The notes under the pieces were generated by a model. The model was not told the DNA's origin, made no database searches, and was given only the letters and a program-made list of their open reading frames with translations. A program made the position numbers and the translations under genes. From an uncultured Bacilli bacterium (lineage in GTDB: Bacteria > Bacillota_I > Bacilli_A > RF39 > UBA660), in contig CATOJL010000020.1 of the NCBI GenBank assembly GCA_951800155.1, forward strand, positions 1 to 12,783: 12,783 nt of DNA, read 5' to 3'. Below, one piece after another: positions 1 to 5,723 of this stretch (its first letter is position 1; the number at the start of each line of letters is the position of its first letter).

Positions 1-39
1 AAAATAAATTTTTCTACATTTTTATTTTCAATTACTCTT

Positions 40-67
40 ATTATAACATGTCAAAACAAAAAAGTAA
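40..67 (-). promoter_or_regulatory. Extended -10 promoter pointing out of the left edge
   Basis: On the minus strand the sequence TGTTATAAT (plus 40-48) is a consensus -10 with the TGn extension. The -35 region is weak: TTACTT at 62-67, 16 nt away, lying inside the stem of the terminator that ends the licD unit. No start codon with a ribosome-binding site follows within the remaining 39 bases, so the gene it serves would begin outside the window. The same box and the same overlap with a terminator occur upstream of the ispD-like gene. Confidence 0.5.
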
Positions 68-85
68 GCCTCTTCCCCTTACTTT
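52..85 (-). terminator. Intrinsic terminator after licD
   Basis: An 8-bp perfect stem (AAAGTAAG at 78-85 read on the minus strand, pairing with CTTACTTT at 61-68) encloses a 9-nt loop and is followed by a run of six U on the minus transcript. It lies about 30 nt after the licD stop codon and closes the ispD-licD transcription unit. The stem sequence is the same as in the terminator after rpsR. Confidence 0.8.
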
Positions 86-116
86 ACATATATAAATTAT
101 GTATTTCTATCCATTT

Positions 117-971
117 TTAATCCTCTGGCTCACCAGAAGTCAAATTAATATCATATACATGTCCAGGCTTTCTTTTACTTGTAGGTGGTGGTTTTAAACA
201 ATTTTCTCCATAATGGCGAATCAAATAATCTTTCGCATCATTGGCAACAGGAAGCATGATATCTTCAAAAGGAACTAAAACAACAGGAAATATTTTATCT
301 TTTTCATAACGTAGTGGATTTAAGGGACTTCGATAAGTCCATGTTAAATCATCTCCTATATATTTCGAATGTTTATTGAGCTTTCCATATAATTTTGCAT
401 GAAAACGATATAAATGTTTTAAGGGAATGGGATTGATTTTCAAATTTTCAAAAAAAATAATTACAGGCATTAAAAGACTATTACATAAACGAAGAGGTAA
501 ATCAAAAAAGGTTGTTTTTGCCATATAATCATAAATAAATACATCAATAAAGATTCCATCACAATCCGTACAACGATTGGGAAGAAGTTTATTCACTTCT
601 TTTATGTATGTATTCTTTTTTCGTATTTTCATATATGGCCAAGTAACGTCATACTTTCTATTTTTTTCAAAACAGTGAAATGTATATTTTTCCTTATCTA
701 AATCTTTCTCTAATGCTTTTATAAATTTGTTATATTCCTCTCGCATCATAGCTATATCAAAATCATCATCCCATGGAATAAATCCTTTATGGCGAATGGC
801 TCCTAAAGTAGATCCACCCGTTAAGCAATAGGTAATATTATTCTTTCTGCAGATGGCATCAATATCCTTTACCATATTCATTAAAGCCAGTTGCACATCT
901 CTTACCATAATTTTAGTACCATCTTTTTTTTCTTTTAATAAGAAATCTCCAAAATCTTCACGCGGATACAT
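117..971 (-). CDS. licD: LicD-family phosphotransferase
   Basis: A 284-aa cytosolic protein of the LicD nucleotidyltransferase-fold family. Members move a phospho-alcohol (phosphocholine in LicD proper, ribitol phosphate in human FKTN/FKRP) from a CDP carrier to a glycan. The signature is at residues 52-72: GGSTLGAIRHKGF followed by the acidic metal-binding cluster PWDDDFD. A second conserved strand, GIFIDVFIYD, is at 139-148, and the C-terminal PPP..KRKPGH element is at 261-271. There is no signal peptide. The start is supported by GGAGGGGAG just upstream of ATG, and the gene begins 15 bp after the ispD-like stop, so the two are co-transcribed. The cytidylyltransferase partner fits a CDP-activated donor, but neither donor alcohol nor acceptor can be read from the sequence. 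Family is secure, substrate is not. Confidence 0.9.
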   Translation of the reverse strand: MYPREDFGDFLLKEKKDGTKIMVRDVQLALMNMVKDIDAICRKNNITYCLTGGSTLGAIRHKGFIPWDDDFDIAMMREEYNKFIKALEKDLDKEKYTFHCFEKNRKYDVTWPYMKIRKKNTYIKEVNKLLPNRCTDCDGIFIDVFIYDYMAKTTFFDLPLRLCNSLLMPVIIFFENLKINPIPLKHLYRFHAKLYGKLNKHSKYIGDDLTWTYRSPLNPLRYEKDKIFPVVLVPFEDIMLPVANDAKDYLIRHYGENCLKPPPTSKRKPGHVYDINLTSGEPED

Positions 972-986
972 ATCTCCCCTCCATTA

Positions 987-1685
987 TTATTCACTATCAA
1001 CTGCTAAAAGAGCTTCAAATATTTCTATATCAATTGGATTTGTTATTTTCATATTTCTCTCAGAACCAATAGAAAAATGAATCGTTTCCCCTAATAACAT
1101 CATCAAATCACAAGTAGCAACAGTTTGTGTAATATTTCTTTTTTTAGCTTCTTCATGAGCCCATAACAATTTTTTTAAAGAAAAAGCATGCGGTGTTTGT
1201 GTACGTTTTAATTCATCACGATTTAAAAAAGTATTCGCATCGCACTGGTTATCTGTCTTAACTATGACCTCATTACAAGAAATTACAGCAACTGCATTTC
1301 CTTTTTCACGACAAGTGACAATGGCATCCGAAATAATCTCTTCCGTAATCAATGCTCTGTTTCCATCATGAATTAAAACGGTATCTTCACCTGAACAGGT
1401 TTTCGCAAGTTCATCAAGCGCCAATTTAATGGATTCTTGCCCATTATCTCCTCCAGGAATAATCCATTTTACTTTTGAGATATGATATTGCTTTACATAA
1501 GCCGTCATAATTTGTTCCCAGCCCTTTAAACAGGGAATAATAATAGAATCTATATTAGGATGTCTTTCAAATGCTTCTAATGTATAAATAATTAATGGTT
1601 TATTTTTTATTGGCATAAATTGCTTAGGAATTTCTTGATGCATCCTAGATCCTTTTCCAGCTGCGGTAACAAGCGCTATATTCAC
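987..1685 (-). CDS. IspD/TarI-like cytidylyltransferase
   Basis: A 232-aa cytidylyltransferase of the IspD/TarI family, which couples CTP with a polyol or alcohol phosphate to form a CDP-alcohol. Motifs in order: the CTP-binding loop AAGKGSRMHQEIPKQF at 8-23, GGDNGQES at 78-85, HDGNRALI at 106-113, RTQTPHAF at 161-168 and NMKITNPIDI at 211-220. The HDxxR positions are kept, but the HDAARP/HDAVRP usual in MEP-pathway IspD and TarI is replaced by HDGNRA, which suggests a specialised branch. It starts with GTG, with AAGGA 9 nt upstream. It has its own extended -10 promoter and is followed after 15 bp by licD, so I infer that it makes the CDP donor for LicD (CDP-ribitol or CDP-choline type). A role as the housekeeping isoprenoid IspD is possible but less likely. 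Confidence 0.85.
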   Translation of the reverse strand: MNIALVTAAGKGSRMHQEIPKQFMPIKNKPLIIYTLEAFERHPNIDSIIIPCLKGWEQIMTAYVKQYHISKVKWIIPGGDNGQESIKLALDELAKTCSGEDTVLIHDGNRALITEEIISDAIVTCREKGNAVAVISCNEVIVKTDNQCDANTFLNRDELKRTQTPHAFSLKKLLWAHEEAKKRNITQTVATCDLMMLLGETIHFSIGSERNMKITNPIDIEIFEALLAVDSE

Positions 1686-1705
1686 TTTATCACATCCTTT
1701 TAATC

Positions 1706-1734
1706 ATTATAACAAATTGTTAAAAAAAAAGTAA
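1706..1734 (-). promoter_or_regulatory. Promoter of the ispD-licD unit
   Basis: On the minus strand TATAAT (1706-1711) is preceded by TGT, giving an extended -10. A poor -35, TTACTT (1729-1734), sits at 17 bp and lies within the rpsR terminator stem and U-tract. The expected transcript start is near 1699, leaving a leader of only about 14 nt that is almost all Shine-Dalgarno. Confidence 0.6.
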
Positions 1735-1753
1735 GTATTTTTCTACTTACTTT
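1722..1753 (-). terminator. Intrinsic terminator of rpsF-ssb-rpsR
   Basis: A perfect 10-bp stem (1744-1753 with 1728-1737) with a 6-nt loop is followed by a long U run (1722-1730). The stop codon of rpsR (1747-1749) and its last codon lie inside the ascending stem, so the terminator begins within the coding sequence. Confidence 0.85.
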
Positions 1754-1962
1754 ACAAAAGGAATCAATCCCATATGACGTGCATATTTTACTTGTCTAGC
1801 AATATATCTTTGGTGTTCTGCACATGCTCCTGTAATTCTTCTTGGTAAGATTTTACCTCTATCTGCGCTGATATATTTTCGAATAATTTCAACATCTTTA
1901 TAATTTACTGGCTTACCAGCACACATTTGACATATTTTTTTCTTTCTTTTAAATTCAGCCAT
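1747..1962 (-). CDS. rpsR: 30S ribosomal protein S18
   Basis: A 71-aa protein S18, which binds the platform of the 30S subunit together with S6. It shows the family core RGKILPRRITGACAEHQR at 35-52 and the RHMGLIPF end. It is the zinc-binding form: C11-x2-C14 and C47-x2-H50 supply four ligands. I start it at the second ATG (1960-1962), because AAGGAGG at 1969-1975 lies 6 nt before it, whereas the ATG at 1966-1968 directly abuts the Shine-Dalgarno. The N-terminus MAEFKRKKK then looks typical. It is the last gene of the rpsF operon, 20 bp after ssb, and its stop codon is part of the terminator. Confidence 0.97.
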   Translation of the reverse strand: MAEFKRKKKICQMCAGKPVNYKDVEIIRKYISADRGKILPRRITGACAEHQRYIARQVKYARHMGLIPFVK

Positions 1963-1968
1963 GTTCAT

Positions 1969-1975
1969 CCTCCTT
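1969..1975 (-). promoter_or_regulatory. rpsR ribosome-binding site
   Basis: AAGGAGG on the minus strand. Its 6-nt spacing to the ATG at 1962 and zero spacing to the ATG at 1968 decide the start of rpsR. Confidence 0.85.
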
Positions 1976-1982
1976 ATCTTTA

Positions 1983-2459
1983 TTAATCTAGGAAATTATC
2001 ATCGATAGAAACACTATCTCCAAAATCTGCAAATGGATCATTGTCTACATTTACACTTGGCGTATTCCCACTTTGGTAATCATAAGGACTAACATTATCT
2101 GCATAATCATTATTTGTATTATATGCATTGTTTTGTCTTTGCGCCTTTGATTCCAAAAATTCAACAGAATCAGCTACCACATCTGTAGTGTAACGCTTAT
2201 TTCCATCCTTGTCATCATAACTTCCTGTTTGTATTCTTCCTTCGACAGATACTAAACTTCCTTTATCTAGATAATTACAAACATTTTCCGCTTGCTTTCT
2301 CCAAATCACAGTACTAATAAAATCTGTTTCCCTTTCTCCATTTGCATTTGAAAATGTTCGATTTACTGCTACAGTAAAACGGGCAAATGGAACATTTGAA
2401 CTTGTATAACGAAGTTCTGGTTTTGCAGTTAACCGACCAATTAACATAACTCGGTTCAT
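1983..2459 (-). CDS. ssb: Single-stranded DNA-binding protein
   Basis: A 158-aa SSB that coats single-stranded DNA in replication, recombination and repair, normally as a tetramer. Residues 1-104 are the OB fold (MNRVMLIGRLTAKPELRYT, then FTVAVNR, then VSVEGRIQTGSY). Residues 105-137 form a polar N/Y/S-rich linker, and the tail is acidic. The last residues are SIDDNFLD, not the DDDIPF/DDDLPF tip that recruits partner proteins in most bacteria. A DNDPF motif occurs slightly inside, at 139-143. The reading frame up to the TAA looks intact. The gene sits between rpsF (15 bp) and rpsR (20 bp), the classic S6-SSB-S18 operon, with GAGAGGTA upstream of the ATG. Confidence 0.97.
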   Translation of the reverse strand: MNRVMLIGRLTAKPELRYTSSNVPFARFTVAVNRTFSNANGERETDFISTVIWRKQAENVCNYLDKGSLVSVEGRIQTGSYDDKDGNKRYTTDVVADSVEFLESKAQRQNNAYNTNNDYADNVSPYDYQSGNTPSVNVDNDPFADFGDSVSIDDNFLD

Positions 2460-2474
2460 AAAAATACCTCTCTT

Positions 2475-2765
2475 TTATTTTTCTAGTTTAATAATCAAAT
2501 GACGAATTACATCAGAACTAATACGCGCTAAACGATCAAATTCTGAAATTGCTTTATCATCTATAGCTTCGATTTCTAAAAGAAAATAGTAACCACTTTT
2601 AAATTTTTTGATTTCATAAGCTAGTTCTTTTTGTCCTAGATCTTTCGATTCAATAATCTTTGCCCCATTTGAAGTTAAAGTATTTGAAAAGTTTTGCGAA
2701 ACTTTTTTTACTTCATCTTCACTTAGGGTAGGTCTAACGATAAACATGATTTCATAATTTTTCAT
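2475..2765 (-). CDS. rpsF: 30S ribosomal protein S6
   Basis: A 96-aa S6, a typical length for Bacillota, that forms a heterodimer with S18 on the 30S platform. Recognisable segments are MKNYEIMFIVRP at the N-terminus, GQKELAYEIKKFKSGYYFLLEIEA in the middle (split around residues 44-68), and SDVIRHLIIKLEK at the end. It has a very strong ribosome-binding site (AAAGGAGGT, 2772-2780). It is the first gene of the rpsF-ssb-rpsR operon, with its own near-consensus promoter and a 60-nt leader that can fold and may bind S6:S18. Confidence 0.97.
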   Translation of the reverse strand: MKNYEIMFIVRPTLSEDEVKKVSQNFSNTLTSNGAKIIESKDLGQKELAYEIKKFKSGYYFLLEIEAIDDKAISEFDRLARISSDVIRHLIIKLEK

Positions 2766-2783
2766 TTCTATACCTCCTTTTGG

Positions 2784-2816
2784 TCTACTGGCTTATATAA
2801 ATAAGCAAGGAGTAAA
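2784..2816 (-). promoter_or_regulatory. Candidate S6:S18 autoregulatory leader structure
   Basis: The rpsF leader RNA can form an outer helix UUUACU/AGUAGA (2811-2816 with 2784-2789, one G-U pair), an asymmetric internal loop (CCUU opposite a single C), and an inner helix GCUUAU/AUAAGC closed by UUAU (2791-2806). It ends a few bases before the Shine-Dalgarno. Known rpsF leaders carry a two-helix element with an internal bulge that binds the S6:S18 complex and represses translation. The position and shape fit, but I cannot confirm the key bulge bases. A competing 5-bp hairpin (2810-2814 with 2821-2825) is also possible. Confidence 0.45.
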
Positions 2817-2832
2817 TACATACTCAAGCATG

Positions 2833-2861
2833 ATTATAACAAAAAAGATTTTTGATGTAAA
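2833..2861 (-). promoter_or_regulatory. Promoter of the rpsF-ssb-rpsR operon
   Basis: On the minus strand TTTACA (2856-2861), a 17-bp spacer, then TATAAT (2833-2838) with a TGT extension. This is a near-consensus housekeeping sigma-factor promoter, suited to strong ribosomal protein expression. The predicted transcript start is near 2826. Confidence 0.85.
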
Positions 2862-2913
2862 GTCCTTTTGTATAGTTACAGCATCCATTACTGTATTTTC
2901 TATTCGATAATCT

Positions 2914-2939
2914 AAAAAGAAGAAGAACACCATCTTCTT
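2914..2939 (-). terminator. Intrinsic terminator after the coiled-coil gene
   Basis: A 7-bp stem AAGAAGA/TCTTCTT (2933-2939 with 2920-2926), loop TGGTGT, then C and five U. The gene's TAA stop (2938-2940) overlaps the stem. It isolates this gene from the rpsF promoter downstream. Confidence 0.7.
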
Positions 2940-4116
2940 AGTTACCATTTCTTACGTAGCTTTTTTGCTTCCTTTCTGTTTTTGATTCATTTATTTTTTT
3001 ACTACCATATTTCCAGAAAGAAAAGTTTTGGCTATGACTTACATTTCTGTATAATTGCGCTATATTTTTACACCCTAATTCTTTATTATACAATTCAGTT
3101 AGTTTTTTTAAAACTTCCTCTACATTTTCTCCACGAATAACTTGTATATGTAGATCATTTTGTTTCATAAGAAGTTCCATATCATAAACAATTTTTTGTG
3201 CCCCTAATTTCTGCTTTTTTAAAGGTAAGAGTGTGATTTGATAAATAGAAGATACTACCATTTGTAATTGTGTTTCTATTTCATAAGTAAAGAGGTCAAC
3301 TGAAATATTTCTTTCTAATTTTGTTGGTCTTGTTCTATAATTATCTACAATATCCTGTGCAATTGGCAAAGATTGCATAAGTATACTATGTCTAAGTTCA
3401 CTATAAGAATATACTAAATCTAAATATTTTTTAATTACCTTTCCTCGAATTTCAGAAGAAATGTGATTAAACATTCTTAGCATAGACTTTGGCACCTGAG
3501 CAAACGCTTCCTCTAAATAGGATCCTTTTTTTCTCACAATTTTTTCTTTGTTTTTTGACTGTAAGGACAAAGATTGCTCTCTTATCTGTTGAATAACTGT
3601 TTCTATTTCCTTTTGAATAGCACATAGTCTATTTTCATAAAGAGAAAAAGTAGAAAAAATGTTATTATGCTTTTGCAATAGTACACCTTTTTCTGTTCTT
3701 ATATTCTCTAAAATTTTTTTCTCACGTGTCACTTTCTCTGCCTGTTCTTCCAATTGAAGTATTATAGTAGAAAGATGTTTCATTTCCTCTAAACTATAAA
3801 TATCTATCGTAGAAATTCTTTCTTGTATTTTCTTCAATTCTTCTTTTAGCTTCGCTTCTTTCACCTGTAACCGAAACATAAATTGATATTCTCTATCCAT
3901 TAGAATAGCTTTCTCATTTCTTAAAAGCCTTATATCATCTAACGCAACATTTTCACCAACAACACCAATATTTAAAGTTTTGATTAATTCATTATATTTA
4001 TATAATAGATTGATTAGTTCTTCATATTCTATTTTTTCTTCTTTAGAAAGAAAATCAATTAAAAAAACACTATGAAATCCATCTAATTTTTCTACATTTT
4101 TTCCATATCTTTCCAT
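2938..4116 (-). CDS. Unrecognised coiled-coil protein
   Basis: I do not recognise a family. From the chosen start it is 392 aa, soluble, with no signal peptide or membrane segment. It has an N-terminal mixed helical region (1-80), a long charged heptad-like coiled coil (about 83-190, rich in E/K/Q/L/I), a linker (190-205), a second, more hydrophobic helical part (205-350), and a basic tail (372-392, rich in K/R/S/N). I start it at the ATG at 4114-4116 because GGAGG (4122-4126) precedes it by 5 nt. The in-frame ATG at 4126-4128 has no Shine-Dalgarno and would begin only about 6 nt after the expected transcript start. It has its own promoter and terminator, so it is regulated separately from the adjacent HELGH gene. 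The neighbourhood allows a cytoskeletal, scaffold or partner role, but nothing in the sequence proves one. Confidence 0.85.
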   Translation of the reverse strand: MERYGKNVEKLDGFHSVFLIDFLSKEEKIEYEELINLLYKYNELIKTLNIGVVGENVALDDIRLLRNEKAILMDREYQFMFRLQVKEAKLKEELKKIQERISTIDIYSLEEMKHLSTIILQLEEQAEKVTREKKILENIRTEKGVLLQKHNNIFSTFSLYENRLCAIQKEIETVIQQIREQSLSLQSKNKEKIVRKKGSYLEEAFAQVPKSMLRMFNHISSEIRGKVIKKYLDLVYSYSELRHSILMQSLPIAQDIVDNYRTRPTKLERNISVDLFTYEIETQLQMVVSSIYQITLLPLKKQKLGAQKIVYDMELLMKQNDLHIQVIRGENVEEVLKKLTELYNKELGCKNIAQLYRNVSHSQNFSFWKYGSKKINESKTERKQKSYVRNGN

Positions 4117-4121
4117 GAAAT

Positions 4122-4126
4122 CCTCC
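4122..4126 (-). promoter_or_regulatory. Ribosome-binding site deciding the coiled-coil gene start
   Basis: GGAGG on the minus strand overlaps the upstream in-frame ATG (4126-4128) and lies 5 nt before the ATG at 4116, which favours the downstream start. Confidence 0.7.
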
Positions 4127-4140
4127 ATTCCCGAGGAATC

Positions 4141-4169
4141 ATTATAATATAAAAGTTAGTTCCTGTAAA
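4141..4169 (-). promoter_or_regulatory. Promoter of the coiled-coil gene
   Basis: On the minus strand TTTACA (4164-4169), an exact 17-bp spacer, and TATAAT (4141-4146): the same boxes and spacing as the rpsF promoter, without the TG extension. The predicted start near 4134 gives a leader of about 18 nt. Confidence 0.8.
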
Positions 4170-4177
4170 TAGGTATT

Positions 4178-4200
4178 AGAAAAACTGGATAAAGTTTTCT
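4178..4200 (-). terminator. Weak hairpin after the HELGH gene
   Basis: AAAACT/AGTTTT (4193-4198 with 4181-4186) around a 6-nt loop can be extended by two pairs across a one-base bulge, and a short U run follows. It starts at the stop codon of the 499-aa gene. It is AU-rich and short, so termination would be partial and read-through into the next gene is likely. Confidence 0.35.
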
Positions 4201-5699
4201 TATTTGTGAACAACTACTTCTTCTTTTTGGCACGCCTGTTCTTTTTGATAAGTAGCAATTATTTTAGTAATCTCTTCATATAAATTCGTAGTAATAACCT
4301 TCTTTGTTGCTATTTTATGAATCTCTCTTATAATTTCCATTGGTACATCAAATCCAAGCATCAAATTTTCCATAATACTTCTATCGTTTTTATCTGTATA
4401 CTGTATCTGTTCATTTTCAGGCATGTTTTGATTATACAACTGTATAAATTGTCTAAAAGGGGAAATGACTTTTCTACCTTTCTCTGTTTTTTCCGTATAA
4501 AAGGCAACAATTTTTTCGGCATTATGTGCACTAACATTTGCTAGATAACTTTCATCAAAAGCTCCTTTTAATAAACCATTCGTTTGCATACTAAACTGCA
4601 TCATAGAAAACAAATTTGTTCTTACCTCACATATAAATGCATCATGTTTTAATTCATAAAACTCCCGACTGGATAGAAGTAATTTCCCATTGTACCACCA
4701 GCCTAAAAAAAGGGAGTCCTGCATACAAGCATCTACAGAACAAGATTGGACAATAGAATCTACCTTTTTTTGTTCTACTATATGACCCAATTCATGGAAT
4801 AATACTTCTATATATTCTCGATTACACACTATATTGCGTGCTACTTGATTCATATCTTGTAACTTCTGAAATGCACAATTAAATACAGACAATATATGAC
4901 CATAACAAATTGTCAATTTTTTGGTTGAAGCTCTGTAAGAACCTCTTTTTAAAACATTTTCTTCCATACTTATATAAATATCTTGTACGTAATCATCCAA
5001 ATCTAATTGTTTTATCATATATAAAGTATACATCTTTAGCATGAATGTGTTTAAAAGAATATTCTTACCCATTACATTTTTTATTAAATCTATACCCTTT
5101 TGTAAAACAGGATTATTTATATCCATTTCTTTTCCATTATTGGTAACTGTAATTACATATTCATCAATCACAGATAGTACATCTTCACTATAGATTTCCT
5201 GTTCTTTCACCAAAGAATTTACATCTTCACCAATTTGATTTAAAAGTGTAAAATCTTTATCTTTCTCTTCTTCATAGAAATATAACTTTGCAGATAATAA
5301 AAAGCTTTGTAAAATAGTTCCTTTATTTTCTTTTTCAATTTCTATATATTTTTTAAATGTTTCTGTTTCTAATAAAAGGAGTCCACATTCTGGCTCATAC
5401 ATATTTTGAATCAAAAATACAAGTTCTGTATAAGATAGTTCACTTATCCTAGGTATATAATACTTTTTAAATGTTTCTTTATCTGTAAGAAACATTAATG
5501 GGTATACCCATTCGTGGTTTGGAAGAGAACGCATTCTATCTGCACATGTACCTACAAGTAATTCTTTATAAGCAAAATCAATGGTATCATCTTTCATGAT
5601 TTGAATGATTTCCATATCACTTAGCGTATTAAAAAGGCTTATATTTTTTTCTACTTCTTCCATAGCCACATTGTTTTTAAGCATCACATAAAAGTCCAT
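4200..5699 (-). CDS. Putative zinc metallopeptidase-like protein (HELGH)
   Basis: A 499-aa protein I cannot assign to a named family. Residues 298-310 (EVLFHELGHIVEQ) are a textbook HExxH zinc-protease helix with Glu303 as candidate catalytic base and His302/His306 as ligands. About 50 residues later HDAFICEVRTNLFS (352-365) offers Glu358 as a possible third, gluzincin-type ligand. A GSYRASTKKLTICYG segment (253-267) resembles the edge strand that often precedes such a helix. The first ~240 residues are helical, leucine-rich and of unknown role. It has no signal peptide or membrane segment, so it is probably cytosolic. ATG is preceded by GGAGG at 7 nt. It follows ychF by 24 bp and appears to be the last gene of the par-ychF operon. 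The motif is seen; peptidase activity is inferred; the substrate is unknown. Confidence 0.8.
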   Translation of the reverse strand: MDFYVMLKNNVAMEEVEKNISLFNTLSDMEIIQIMKDDTIDFAYKELLVGTCADRMRSLPNHEWVYPLMFLTDKETFKKYYIPRISELSYTELVFLIQNMYEPECGLLLLETETFKKYIEIEKENKGTILQSFLLSAKLYFYEEEKDKDFTLLNQIGEDVNSLVKEQEIYSEDVLSVIDEYVITVTNNGKEMDINNPVLQKGIDLIKNVMGKNILLNTFMLKMYTLYMIKQLDLDDYVQDIYISMEENVLKRGSYRASTKKLTICYGHILSVFNCAFQKLQDMNQVARNIVCNREYIEVLFHELGHIVEQKKVDSIVQSCSVDACMQDSLFLGWWYNGKLLLSSREFYELKHDAFICEVRTNLFSMMQFSMQTNGLLKGAFDESYLANVSAHNAEKIVAFYTEKTEKGRKVISPFRQFIQLYNQNMPENEQIQYTDKNDRSIMENLMLGFDVPMEIIREIHKIATKKVITTNLYEEITKIIATYQKEQACQKEEVVVHK

Positions 5700-5723
5700 T
5701 TCTCATCCTCCCTTTGACTCTAT

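Noticed and set aside
49..54. Perfect TTGACA on the minus strand near the left edge
   Set aside because: It is only 3 bp from the TATAAT at 40-45, so it cannot be its -35, and no other -10 lies 16-18 bp downstream.
853..1080. Plus-strand frames opposite licD, ychF, the transporter, parA and parB
   Set aside because: All lie antisense to strongly supported genes and show no domains, Shine-Dalgarno or coding character.
3718..3733. CACGTG core resembling ParB's parS site inside the coiled-coil gene
   Set aside because: Only about 11 of 16 positions match TGTTTCACGTGAAACA and the arms are not symmetric. The CACGTG at 8927-8932 matches even less well.
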